Shown here: one piece after another, positions 1-37,374 of the stretch
Layout of the letters: each line of letters starts with the position of its first letter
How positions within the stretch are numbered: position 1 is the first letter of the stretch
Assembly: GCF_001522545.3 (NCBI RefSeq)
Contig: NC_031776.1
Location: 32,812,709-32,876,708 of the forward strand
Reading direction: 5' to 3'
Origin: Parus major
Lineage: Eukaryota; Chordata; Aves; Passeriformes; Paridae
DNA length: 64,000 bases
Program-made: the position numbers and the translations under genes
Notes under the pieces: generated by a model
The model's input: the letters and a program-made list of their open reading frames with translations, nothing else
Told to the model about the DNA's origin: nothing
Databases searched by the model: none

Positions 1-1990
<1,990 letters not shown>

Positions 1991-2975
1991 TTACACAAGT
2001 CTGTTGTAACCAACATTTGCACCTTCCAGGTATTTAATCTGGAGAGGAGAAAAAGGTGAGACACCAAAAAGAAAAGATAAAATAACTTTATAGTAAATAC
2101 TGTCCAAACCCTGCTTTCCATCACCATGAAATTCATTACTCTGTGACAAATGGCCTGGTCCAATATTCCCATCACACCACACCTGGTTTTCCCACTAAAA
2201 GTGACAATATTTAAGACTAACCATAGCTTGATGACTGATACAAACTCTATTTTCCATGTGATGATTTACAAAAGGGTTCTCCAATTGCAACAGCATTGCC
2301 AGTGAGAGACAGGAAATGGAACACTAAAAAATGGGAAGGTTAAGTACCAAGCTAAAGAACAGCCAAGAAATAAACTTACTCTGCACTGGCATACTAAAAT
2401 ACCCAAAATTAAAATGTCAGCCTTCACAAACAATTCCTCCCAGCATTCCAGCAAAGCAGTAAGAATCTGAGGCAATATCATTCACAAAAAATTGTTCAAA
2501 AAAATATTGAAAACACATATTTGTTTCTATAATTATTAAATATGCTTCTGAATAGAGTAACTTAAATATATTCTCAATTTTTTCAGACTTCTTTTTCTTC
2601 TAAAGCAAATGACATAGGTAGATGTGTGCATTTATTATTAACTTGTTAAACACCCTGAAAAATAGTGAAGAGTTTTCCTAAACTTTTAAAACATGCCACA
2701 TAAATATAAAACTTTCTTAGGATGAGAGCTGAAATCACTTTGTTTTTACTGAACCTCACAAAGTTTTGGCTTAAAAAGTCACACTCTTATGGAGCACTAA
2801 ACCAAACCAGCTGCATCTATTAGGAGATTTAAAATATATAAATTTTTATTTAAAAAATAAATAATGAACACCAAGAAATTAATTGAACAGATTAAAAGAT
2901 CTGAAGAAATAGTCCATGTCAGCTGGGAGCATACAGAACAAAGCTCATGGGAAGGATTTCCAAGGGTGCCAGGAA

Positions 2976-3035
2976 CATCTGAGTTCCTGAAGTGCCTGAG
3001 AACAGAGAGGCATCTGAGTTCCTGAAGTGCCTGAG
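2976..3035. repeat. Direct duplication, 35-base period
   Basis: A 25-base block starting CATCTGAGTTCCTGAAG occurs at 2976-3000 and again, identical, at 3011-3035. Ten bases separate the copies. This is a recent local tandem duplication in the intron. Confidence 0.9.
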
Positions 3036-3260
3036 GCAGAGAGAGTGTTCTAGCACTGAGATTCAATGCTGTGCCATTAAACAGAGAGTTAGAACTTTGG
3101 GGAATGCTAAATACAAGTCACCTATTCACTCATCCTACCTCTGTACACAACTGCACTTAGGTGGTTTCAAGCAATTACAAGTCTACCTTAATAATATTAT
3201 TATTTTTATCCATGTAAAGACTTCATTTTTCACCCCATCCATGTGAGTGCTCAGTGCCAG

Positions 3261-3397
3261 TTTGGATGGAGCTCCAGTCCAGTGGGAAGAGTCCCTGCCC
3301 ATGGCAGGGGGTTGGAACAAAATGGTCTTGAAGGCTCTTTCCAACCCAAACCAGCCTGTGATTCTACACTGCAATGCATTATATTCTGTGATTCTGT
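3261..3397 (+). mobile_element. CR1 LINE, 3' end fragment
   Basis: Matches the remembered avian CR1 3' end: GGATGGAGCTC, then GTCCCTGCCCATGGCAGG, GGGTTGGAACA, and CTTTCCAACCCAAACCAG. It ends in the ATTCTGTG-type octamer copies (ATTCTGTGATTCTG near 3383-3396) that terminate CR1 elements. It is strongly 5'-truncated, as usual for CR1, lacks coding sequence, and is opposite in orientation to LRP1B. Confidence 0.9.
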
Positions 3398-3943
3398 ATC
3401 TGCAGACAGCTCATTGACCCCTGTGCTCTCAGACTCACAGCAGTTACCAGTGCCCTGCGAAACAAATGACTATTAAAATCCTTAATTGTTTGGAAGCAGC
3501 TGATTAGAGAGAGCACACCCCTCTCTGCAGTATCTCAGCAAAGCAGCAGTCAGCACAGCTGCTGATACTCTCTCATGATAGAACCAAGAATTTTTTTTTT
3601 TTTTCCCTGAAAAATACAAGATCAAATATACTTCTTTTGAGGCTTGAAACAGGCTGATTTTATTGACGTCTGGAATATGCTGAAGGGGCCCATGTGCAGA
3701 GGTATGTGACAGAGATAAAGAATAATTTTTGAGGGTGACAGCATTTGATAATGGGCTGTAAATTAAAAAAGTCTTGATTGATCTGCATATTTGGCATTGT
3801 AGTTAAAAACTCATTAAATAGAAAATGCTGCACTTGCTTTGGGTTTATTTATCAACCAAACAAATTCTATTAGCCATTTCAGAAATAGTATTATCATTTC
3901 AGCTGACTTGAAAAGAGTTGACAAGCTTAAGTTTTAAATGTTA

Positions 3944-6071
<2,128 letters not shown>

Positions 6072-7667
6072 CTAGCGATGCAGTCAGTGTGGTTATTCTG
6101 GATGTATAACCACCATGACATAAGGATTGTTCAGCACACCAGTCAATTACAAACATCACACTACTTCAATCATAAATTAAATAATATCTAGTAAAGATGC
6201 CAACATGGAGATCCTTTCCTATTAGGTGATAAAAGCAGTATATTAAAAGCAGTGTTGTTTCCTTAAAGAAACATGTTCTGGATCCCATCTGGGCAGTGTG
6301 ATGACGTTTGCAAACTAAAGTGAATATAAACAAAGGAAAACACCAAAGGGAACAGATGCAAGCTGCTGAGTGCAGACCCAAAATATGATACCAGAGTGAG
6401 CAGGGATTTGGACAGGTCATAAAATGCTTCTAAAATGAGGCACATTACTGTGAATGGCCACATATAGATCTGCTGTTTACCCACCATGAAATTGTAGGTG
6501 TCAAAAAGTGAAATATGCAACACGGTGTAAAACTAACAACAAAAAATAAAATCTGGTATTCAGGAGTGAACAAGGTATCTCTCAAACGTGTTTTGCTGGC
6601 TACCAATTTTCATGGAAAGGATGAAGCTGAATGCACAGGATTGATGTAAACACTATTGGCTTGCTCTTGCAACTGTAGAAAGTGTTTATGTTCTGCTTCC
6701 TTCATGCTAATAATGTCTATTATTAGCAGATCTTGCTCATCTTGATCTAGACAAGAACATTAAACTGTACACAGTTTCAAACTTAAAATAAAAATAAATT
6801 AAAAATAATAGTTAAAAATAATCCCCAGCTATTTTTTACCTACTCAGCCATCCACAGTCTCCTTTTTAAAGTTTAACATACATGTGGAAACAAAGGGTAT
6901 TTAAAATGAAAGGATGTCTTGCAGGCTTATCCTTGACATTTCAGTAGCTTTTATCTTTGACCTTTTTGCCTATTCTTGCAATTGAAGACGACACAGAGCG
7001 AGGGTGATATCAAGAGCACATGAACCCTGGCTGGTGTGCAGGGTGCAGAAGCACAGGAAGCAGAGATTAATTAATAATTTGAGCAGAAAGGTGGCCCAAG
7101 TCTCGTATTTCCAAAGTTTGTAATGGAGAAAAGTAATGGAGGACAAAGAACGGAGAAGTAACATTTGTAACAGAGAACAAAACTGGAGGCATCCAAGTAA
7201 TAAAATCACAATTTGAAGACTTTTTTTCTTAATTTTAAATTTGACTTCAATACTTGAAATAAATACTGCTTTAAATGGTTGTTAAGCTTTTGTTCATATA
7301 TATTTAGTAACGTGTGTGTATTCTACTCATAATTGCAAATATTTCAAACTCATAAAGAACTATTGGGGTTACTATGGCAACTGCTGAGAGGAGATCAATG
7401 TTATCACACTGGCCCTGTAAACTATAGATCACATTCAGGTTTAAGACCAGGTTATGATTTCATTTATATTTGTATAAATCCTCAGAGAATTACAATCTTT
7501 GATCAATGAACTGGTCTTCCTTACACTAATTTAAAAGACAATCAAGTCAAATCTGCTGAAAGATTTTCCTTTTCACTGTGTTTATTAGCTGAGCTCCTTA
7601 ATTTAAGGGCAAGAAATGCTGGTTTCAAAACAAAACGAGAGTAAGCATTACAATTCAGACCTAGGAA

Positions 7668-7685
7668 AATATTTTTAAAAATATT
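7668..7685. repeat. Perfect 18-base AT palindrome
   Basis: AATATTTTTAAAAATATT is identical to its own reverse complement. In AT-rich intron sequence this is plausibly chance. Confidence 0.7.
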
Positions 7686-8519
7686 ACTGAAATCAGCAGT
7701 GGCTACTACATGGAGCTACCAAAATACACAAATGCTGTAAAAAAACAACAACAAATAGAATGAAAGAAAACAAATCCAAAACTGGGCATTTCACAGCCAT
7801 ATGGCAGAAGGTGAAGGCATTACAGAGGATCACAAATCTGTATCAGCAGAATCAGGCCCCTGTGAAGCAGGCAAGATTTACCTAAGGATGAATAAGCAAT
7901 CACCCCTAACAAACACATTCTCTCAGCCCAACCAGCCTCACAAAGGCCTCAGCAGAAATACACACATCCAGTTTTACACATCCAACCCCTAGAATCACTT
8001 CAGGATAGAGCAATAAAATCTAAAAAACCTGCCATAATCTACTAGGAGAAGGAAACAAAACCAAACCAAAACACAACAACAAAAATCTAACAAAAACCCA
8101 GAACAGTTTAGAGCTGCTTGGTCTCAAAGAGATAAGAAAGAGGGACTATGATAAGAGTTTTCAGACACATAGAACAGTACTGCAGAGCAGAAGAGTGTTC
8201 ATGTCTACAACTGATTGGGAGAAATATTGTACTTTCATTTCAGTAAAGGAGATTTGGTTTAGAGAAATGATCTAAGGACAGAAATTGAAAGCATTGTGAC
8301 AAGCTGAGAAAGGAAGAGAATTCTCAGTGCTGAGACACTAATTTTAAAGCAGGCTACTTAAGTACCTCCCAGAAATGAAAGGGACATAATTGGTATGCTG
8401 TCTATTATTTTTCATTTCAACAGTGGAGCTCCTCTACAGCTAAAAAATACATCTCTTGTAAAACTGTAACTTTAAAGACAATGTACATTAATTTGATACT
8501 GGAAGTGGTGCAGGGAGTT

Positions 8520-8695
8520 GGTTTTTGGTTTTGTTGAAGGTTTGGTTTTCTTGGTGGGGGTATTGGGGGGAGGGGGGATGTTTACTTTGTTGGTTTTATT
8601 ACTTGTGGGGTTTTTGTCTTGGTTTTATTTTGGTTTTTGTTTTTTCTTTTTTTCCTGAGGATTTTTGTTTGCTTGTTAGTTTTAAGAAATGCATT
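8520..8695 (+). repeat. G/T-rich low-complexity tract with G runs
   Basis: The plus strand is nearly all G and T, including runs GGGGG, GGGGGG and GGGGGG within 8556-8578 and a further GGGG near 8608. The tract directly borders the 3' end of a minus-strand CR1 fragment. The G runs lie on the template strand of LRP1B. Confidence 0.75.
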
Positions 8696-8703
8696 ATACA
8701 ATT

Positions 8704-9020
8704 TCAGAAATGTTCATGGAATGGTTGGAAGGGACCAAAATCCCCCTGGTGCAATCCCCTACTTGAGCAGGGCCAGATAAAGCAGGTTTTTCAGGACCGT
8801 GTCCACAGAAGTTTCAAGCATCTCCACAGACAGAAACTCTACAACCAGTTTGGGCAATCTATTCCAGTGTCTGACAGTAAAAAAGTGTTATCTTTCAGAT
8901 GTTCAAATAAAATGAATGCTTTTCAGTTTGTGTACATTACCTCTCATCCTCCTAGTGACATTAGCAAGAAGAGTCTGGCTCCCTTTTTCCATTCCCTCCC
9001 ATCAGGTGTTTTACTGTGAC
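8704..9020 (-). mobile_element. CR1 LINE, 3' fragment (about 317 bases)
   Basis: On the plus strand it shows the reverse of a CR1 3' region: GGAATGGTTGGAAGGGACC, CTTGAGCAGGGCC, CTATTCCAGTGTCTGACAG, then CAAGAAGAGTCTGGCTCCC and TCCCATCAGGTG. These match, in order, the remembered CR1 3' UTR and end of ORF2. The element is diverged and 5'-truncated. The 164-codon plus-strand open frame across it (8525-9019) is antisense and not a gene. Confidence 0.88.
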
Positions 9021-9185
9021 CCATGCAAGAAATAGTGGAAAACAAAGCAAAAACCACCAATATTTAAAGAATCAGGAATGACTATGCCAACCCCAAAAGG
9101 TGACTGCTCTTGCACTGTGCCATGCAACGAGTGCACCAGTGAGATTTGAAAGGGCTCTTATTACAGCACTGATGAAAAGAAGGAA

Positions 9186-9218
9186 ATGAAAGATTTACAT
9201 GAAAGATTTACATGAAAG
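9186..9218. repeat. 13-base tandem repeat, about 2.5 copies
   Basis: The unit ATGAAAGATTTAC occurs twice, followed by ATGAAAG, just downstream of the CR3 exon in the gene's direction. Confidence 0.85.
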
Positions 9219-9315
9219 GCTTAAGGATGATTGCTTTTGTTTGGCTGGCACTGTCTGGTTTGCAGTCCTTGAAGTCAAGCATGGATTTTGGGTTAAAAGG
9301 GAAGGGAATACGTAC

Positions 9316-9456
9316 AGCAGATGTCTGAGTGCTCGTCGCTGCCGTCCAGGCAGTCGTCGTCCCCGTCGCAGCGCCAGCGCTCCTGGATGCAGCGCTTGTT
9401 GCTGCACTGGAACTGCTCCGCCTTGCACAGCTGGGACAGCACTTCTCCCTCTTTAA
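9316..9456 (-). CDS. LRP1B: LRP1B exon: LA repeat CR3 (first of cluster II)
   Basis: 141 bases, symmetric phase 1-1. After the linker [10 protein letters not shown] comes a complete LDLR class A repeat, [18 protein letters not shown], then [19 protein letters not shown]. It has six cysteines, the hydrophobic FxC and RCIxxxW positions, and the acidic CDGDDDC...DGSDE calcium site. In the family these repeats bind ligands and the chaperone RAP through calcium-dependent acidic pockets. The acceptor is TTCCCCAG|TT and the donor GCT|GTACGT; joining gives TGC-T|TC-AAT-CAC (CFNH). Unusual: GC-rich codons throughout and 11 CpG in 141 bases, unlike the neighbouring exons. Confidence 0.95.
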
Positions 9457-16188
<6,732 letters not shown>

Positions 16189-16443
16189 TTAATTAGTGGT
16201 AGGTGAGCATCAGCAAGGCTAAAAGAATCTTTAATTTTTCATAGAAATTAAAACAGGAAATAGAAATACTGAGGTAATTACTGTCCCAAACATAACAACC
16301 TATTCCAGTAAAATTAAATAAAGAGTACAAAGCCCTTCTGTGCAGCAGAATCAATATCTAACTTAAAAAAAAAAAAAACAACCCAAAAAACAACTACATA
16401 TAAATTCACTTTAAGTGGCCCCCATCAGAGAACACAGAACAGC

Positions 16444-16609
16444 CAGCCCAGGGAAGTGGTGCTGTCTCTAACCCTGGGAGGATTTGAAAGATGTAAAGTG
16501 AGGTTTGGGGTCATGGTTAGCAGTGAACTTGGCAGTGCTGGGTTAATTGTTGGACTGAAAGATCTTAAGGCCTTTCCCAACATAACCAATTCTGGTTCTG
16601 TGATTCCAT
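16444..16609 (+). mobile_element. CR1 LINE, 3' end fragment
   Basis: Matches the 3' end of a CR1 subfamily in order: CAGCCCAGGGAAGTGGTG, CTAACCCTGGGAGGATTTGA, CTTGGCAGTGCTGGGTTAAT, GTTGGACTGAAAGATCTTAA and TTCTGTGATTCCAT. It is diverged, 5'-truncated and opposite in orientation to LRP1B. Confidence 0.87.
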
Positions 16610-17694
16610 CCCAGCAGATTCCATTTGGAGTCATTGCTCTCCTTCTGGCTGGGATCCTTGCTTGAACCAAGAGCCTTGTTCCTGCCGTGCTTCTAGAGAG
16701 GAGGAAGCAGCTCCTCACGTGCCCTACCTTGTCTATTTCTAGACACAAACCCAAGAGAACATGGAGGTAAAAATAACTAAAATACGTCTTTGAGTTGATT
16801 GACAACCATCATCTCCTTTTGCCCTTCAAATTTTCTCTTTGGACCCGGAATTCTTATATGCAAAGCTCCTCATCTCTGAATTGCTTTTGATCCAAATTCA
16901 TCAATCAGTCAATTTTCTGACAGCTATTGGTGGAATTAAGGACGTCCCTATCCCCCAGAATTTTTATTGTATTAAAGAATTATAGATGCGACTGATCCAG
17001 CTAAATTTCAACCAAAATATCCTATAATTAAATACAAATGATTAAGGATTGAAAGAAAACATCTTATAGTTATTTTCAGCTACATAAATTCAAGTAGTTA
17101 TACATTTTTTGTTATATCTCAGGATTACAGAAAAATCACTTTCAAAAAAAAACCCAAAAATAATATATTCTGTGACACACTTCAAAATAAAACCTGTAAA
17201 GACAGGTACTGTGCACCAGTCACTAATTTTATGGAGCAGGTGATAAAGCCTGCCCAAACATGAGCCTTAACCATTTTCAAAGTGTCCTATTCTGTGCTTG
17301 TTGCTTCTACAAGCCCACAGAGAATGTCTGCACAGAGCCGTATCCAGCTTCTACAGGCATTAGTAACAACTAAAGCAATCTCTCTCCATCTTTGACAGGA
17401 TTTGTTGAGTGCTGCCCCTCTGAATACTACCACAAATACTCAAAAGAGGCAGAGGGATTCATAAAAACCAGCTCATCCAGCAAAGTACCAGGAAAAACCT
17501 CTTTCTGGCAAAACCAAACAAACCAGGTTTTTCTACTGAAAAGTTCTTTGCAGCTTTGTGACTCAATCAAAATACGACTCCTTTCTACATGAAAAAAAAA
17601 ATAATTAAAAAATAAATAAATGAAAATCAGGTTTAGTGTTCACTTAGGACAGAGGAACATCCTAAGCTGTGTTTCAGTCTCTCACTTGAAACTG

Positions 17695-17740
17695 CCACCA
17701 TGGTTCCAGCAGCGACGACGCCGAACATGCCGCGGGGTTC
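17695..17740. other. CpG-dense patch of unknown origin
   Basis: Six CpG lie within about 25 bases (17713-17735) in an intron that otherwise almost lacks them. On the plus strand GCCACCATGG is a perfect Kozak context followed by 24 codons and a stop. On the minus strand an open stretch MFGVVAAGTMVAVSSERLKH can be read. I recognise neither. It may be a fragment of an inserted sequence or a small conserved element. Confidence 0.4.
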
Positions 17741-17751
17741 TGCAGACTTTA

Positions 17752-29247
<11,496 letters not shown>

Positions 29248-29419
29248 CTGCTGCTTGAGTTCTCTTCTGGTACACACGGATCTCTTTAGCATTGTCCAGC
29301 CTAGCAAGAGTCTGAACATCAGTACCATTGTATCTGTTTATTCCTAAAATGCTGAAGTTGTCTGAATTAACTGTATATAAATAGTTCTCAAATACTGCCA
29401 AACCACAAAGATGCCTAAT
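29248..29419 (-). CDS. LRP1B: LRP1B exon: last blade of beta-propeller 1
   Basis: 172 bases, 57 codons plus one base (phase 0 to phase 1). It begins [20 protein letters not shown] and ends [11 protein letters not shown], the closing blade and the linker into the EGF-like module. The acceptor is TTTTCCAG|ATT and the donor CAG|GTAAGA, both strong. Two N-glycosylation sequons are present (NFS, NGT). Odd point: a cysteine in HLCG where LRP1 and LRP1B normally have tyrosine (HLYG), giving a cysteine with no obvious partner in the propeller. The base call supports TGT; see findings. Confidence 0.94.
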
Positions 29420-32603
<3,184 letters not shown>

Positions 32604-33609
32604 TTATTTTTAAAAGTTCATCATATCTTCTAACAAATTAATTACGCAGAATTATCTTTCAAATGTAAAGCACAGAAGTTCTAAATGCATTTCCTTACAA
32701 AACAGATACACCATGTACTACTCTAAAATTACAACCTTAAATCCATTTTAACCACTATTTGTAAAAAATGGTAGGATAGCTACAGATAACAATGACATAA
32801 GCACAAAGCACTCAGATTTTCTGGATAACAGTTATTCCACATAAGCTATAACAAATACAGGGATTCCCACTGTCAGGTGTTTTAATATCTATTTCTGAAG
32901 GAGATGCTTTAGTCTGTAGTACATTTGTCTCCAGCCTTGGAAAGGTGTTCAGGCTTCAGAATGCTTCCATAGATCCAGTGAATCATTCCATCCAGGAAAA
33001 ATGGGAAACTACCAAAGACTTAGAATTGTTGCTGAAGCTCCCTAACCCAGTACTTGATTAGCATTCACTGGGTTTAACACACACAAATCAATTTTGATTA
33101 ACTTGACAATATTTTAACAGGATTACCTATTTGTGAGAACAAATTACACTTGCAGGCTGAAGACCACCTTGCCATGACTTTAACATGCTGTAAAGAATAA
33201 TCTGATTCCAGGCTGAATGTTACTAAAACTACTTTGAGAACCAGGATTTCATTAGCCAAATGAAATGAATCATCTCCTAGTTATTACCACTAATGTGAAT
33301 AACTTTGGATCAACAGCATATAAAACTTCAGATAGCTTTATGTGACAGAGAAGTAATTTACAGCCTTGTAACCTCTCATAAAAATCCAGTTTTAGGCTAT
33401 TTGCTGAAGAGCAGAATGAAACCCATATCCTTTATTATTAGTCTTCAAATAAACAAGATTACATTTTAGAGGTAGTTAAAGTGCTTCAAGTGCAAAAATT
33501 GAAAATTTAAAAAAACAAACAAAAAAACCCCAAACCACAACAACTTTTTTTAAAAGGCATTAGAATCATCTATAGTCTATGGGCAGGAGCTGTCAAATGC
33601 CAAAATGAA

Positions 33610-33690
33610 TTGATCTCAGAATCATAAAATCGGTCTGGAGAAGCATTTGAAAGGTCATGTAGTCCATCACCAGGCCACAGGGCAGAATAA
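33610..33690 (-). mobile_element. Possible degraded CR1 3' end
   Basis: The plus strand starts CAGAATCATAAAATCGGTCT and continues AAAGGTCATGTAGTCCATCA, resembling the reverse of a CR1 terminus (AGAATCATAGAATC, then GATCATCTAGTCCAAC). The match is too diverged to be certain. Confidence 0.4.
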
Positions 33691-36600
33691 ACTTTACTAT
33701 TACATTCCTGAGGGATAGCCCCATTCCTCACAGGGATTTCTATTTATCAAAATAATTCTGAATTCCTGTCCTGTCCTTTATTGTCATTGTTTATCCCAGC
33801 TGTACTCTAAGAATATCTTTAAAAAACACACACTTAACATTCAGGTCTATATAAATCAAAATGTCCATAGCACAGAATATTTGCAAGGTGAAAATCATAC
33901 CTGAAAAGCAAAAGTAATTTGGAATGAGAACAAAAAGAGAAAAAAAATGTTCATATAGCAGTATATACACTTATTTATGTATGTATTCATATCATCAGAA
34001 ATAACAAGGCCAACACCTATATATATTTAAAATAAGTTGTCCAAATGTTACATGTGCTCCAGATTACAATCTGTACTCCTGCAGATTTGATTTAAGTTAT
34101 TTAATGGAACTTTGTAGCTCAAGATTCAATAATTCAAGCAGAGCTCATTTTGGAATCATAGACCCGAGTGGGTTTGCAGAGATCAGACTTTCACATACAT
34201 CTATAACCACACACATGTATGTGAACACACATCCAGACACACAGCAGTCACAAAGACCCAAAGTCTGACTTCAGACTGACTCCACTGCACAATGTTCCGT
34301 TTTATTAATAATTAATATAAATAATTAATAACTACAGATTAAAATACAAGTTAAAAAAACAAATCCAAATTAAAAAAAAAAATCCAAAACTATTAGTATT
34401 TTACAATGAAATTATCTTTTCAGATCAGTCAAGAAATAAAAATTTGTATGTCTATAATAAATAGTTCCATTCAGGAATATCTAAGAATTAAGAATATTTA
34501 AGAATTTAAGAGGCTGCTCCAGCTTTCTGGAATAGTAAGTCAGTTCTTTTTCCTCAATATCTGTCCTATAATACCATAATTTGTACAAGTTATCATGACT
34601 TCATGTGTAAATGACACTCTTTTTACTCTAAAAAAACATTATTCTTCTCCTGGAGATGGACAAAAATGAAACTTTATAATTAAAGGAAGAGGTAAAAGAC
34701 AGAATAAGAAAATAGTTGCCTAAATGCTGCTGCATGATCAAAGAGCTCTGAAAATTGAATTAAGAAAATTAAACATTTTACTGTGTAATCTTGAAACACA
34801 ATTCTGTATTTAAAGACTAATGCAGATTTTTAGGGTGAGGTTTAAACTGGAATTGCATTTTTAACACAAGAAGTTGACCCACGATTGCACCGCATTTCCT
34901 TTGCCTTGGGAGCTCTAAAGGATGCACTGTACGGTATTTATTTCAGCTCAAGGCTAATTTTTCTGCTCACAAATGGTGCTGGGTTTGCCTCTCCATTTTC
35001 AGCAGAGGGCAATGAAATCTTTTATCCATTCACAGAGCAATTTCAGGAGGAAAGCTGAGCGTGTGCACATCCCTGCCCAAGCTCAGGGCACTGGGGCTGA
35101 CCTTGAGGGACAGGAGCTGACAGAGAGAGCTGAGTTCATTACAGCCTTCATTTCCTGACACTGCCAACGAGGATGCTGAGGCTGCTGCAACAGTAAAAAT
35201 GTTGGCATTAAATTGAATTTTATTAAGGCATGTTATCTTTTGAAAGCTATGGATTTCATGTGTGGAAATTCTGAATTCTGCCTGTAGTTAACAGCAAAAA
35301 GGAGAATCTTCTTCATCAAGTCCTGGTGCTTTGCAGGCATTCAAACTCATAAAAGTATTCGGGTGTTTTGACTCTTCCAGAATGGTTTCACTGTGGTCCC
35401 AGCAGTCAGGAATCTACATCTAATAACTAATGGTGATATCTTCCAGGCTGAATTACACAGACTGTTTTCTGCAGCAGCTTATTAGGCTTAAACAGCCATT
35501 TTCAGCTGTCCTCCTCTCCAGAGATATCTCAAGATGGAAATCAAATTCTTTCCCTCTGCCTAGCAGCTAGAGATAAGCAGGGGAAGGCAGACTGCCTCCT
35601 CTCTCTGGTAAGACAACTCTTTCTGCTGCCCTTCCATGCAGTTATAAACAGTTAAAAAAACAGTTAAATTCCAGTTTTAGGTCAGTGGCTGAACCAGCAC
35701 TGGTTTTGCTGGTCCATAGTGGAGTTCACCAGGGTCTGGGCAGTGGCCCAGCAACCTCCCTGCATCAGCTGGAGATTCAGGCACCCCTGGATGACATTTG
35801 TTATTTTCACAGCCCTATTACCCTGCTGATATAAACTCATCCTCCCCCCATCTATTACATGCACCTTTCCTCAATCTAGAAACTTAGTCTGAAAAAGTTG
35901 TGGCTGGGGGATTTTGGTTCCAGCCAGGAATAAATACACAGGGACTATTCTGTCCACATCTGAGCAAGGACAGCTCCCCAGAATTTTAAAATAGCCTCCC
36001 TGACAAACCCACCGACTACAAATAGCAATAAATGTTACCAAACAGAATTAATTCCAGAGGAAAAGAATGCTGCCATGAGATAAAAGAGACAATGAACTTC
36101 CCAGTCCCTGCTCTCACACCAGTGCTCACAGATTCATCTTTCCTTTATCATCAAGCCTCAAAACTATGTAAGGAGGGCCTCAAAAGGGCTGTTCTTTCCT
36201 TACAGAGACACCTGTGGGATAGCCACTGCCTTAGTTCAGCTGCCAAACCCCTTCTCAAAATTGGTTTTGTCCAGAACCTTCTCTCTCATGACTTCCTTTT
36301 GTTTTCCAAGCTTTCAGGCACTTCATTTGTAATCCACCCCTATTTAATTAGCTGAGAAAGAATTGTTTTCCCTGTAAAGCCACATTTGGGCACCTACATG
36401 ACTGAAAACTGCTGATTTCTAATGCACCTAAGATGTCAAACATTGTACAGCACCATCAGAGTTTGGGGGGAAAAAATACACAATTCCAGAGCTCCTTGAC
36501 AAAAAACCAATGAAATAAATATTATAGGAAGCAAATTAGTAAAGTATATATAGAAAAACAGGATGCTTTCTTAGACAAAGTTACTGCTGTGCACAAGACC

Positions 36601-37357
36601 CAAGTAGAATAAGGTAAAATAATTCCTAGCACACTTCAACAGGAGCTATGGGTAGAAAGGACAGGGTTTAATTTTCAGAAATTAAACTAAGAGGGTCATT
36701 TTCAAGACAGAAGGCAACTGAAGATATTCAGTTGGTCTTGGCAAAATGAACAAGTCACAAAAAAACCTAGAGACTTTTCACCAATTTAGAAGCAGGATTA
36801 TGATGTGGGAAAAATGTTTAAATTAGAACTAACAGAAGTGCTGTGCAATTTAATTGGTATAAAACATAATGAGAACAGCATTGGCATTGAGTGGCACCAG
36901 CCACATTTACTGTAGGACAAATAGGAGAACTGAAACTGTGGGGACTGTGGTGAACAAGAAACCTTCTTCAGAGGAGGTGATCAAATACCTAATTAAAAGG
37001 ATTGTGTAAAAACACCCCATGGGGTTCTCTCACAGCCTGTGGCACGAGGTAATTGATTGACTGGACTCTCAGAAGGGGAGTGCCATGCAGTCCTGTATCT
37101 GAGTTCTACTGATTTCAAAAAAATAGAGAAAGTGATTTGATTTAGTTTACATTACATTTAATTAATAATAAGTTTTATGGCATGATCCAGGAGTGTTTTT
37201 ATGTCTGACTGCTTCTGGGTTCAGTAGTTTTCTCATCCACATCTAAAGCAAAAGAAATTTGGCATCCTCAGATTTGGCCCATTCTTGGCAATAAATTATC
37301 CAGAGCCCTCAGTGTCCCAGACAGATTTTAGGAATGTGAAGAGCACTGTTTGCTAGA

Positions 37358-37374
37358 ACACACACACACACACA
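37358..37374. repeat. (AC)n microsatellite
   Basis: Eight and a half uninterrupted AC units in the upstream intron. A shorter AC run also lies near 14551-14561. Confidence 0.9.

Noticed and set aside
8525..9019. 164-codon plus-strand open frame
   Set aside because: It is made of a G/T low-complexity tract and the antisense strand of a CR1 fragment.
35682..35864. 60-codon minus-strand open frame in a G+C-richer patch as a missing LRP1B exon
   Set aside because: It has no YWTD, EGF or LA features and no fitting splice sites.
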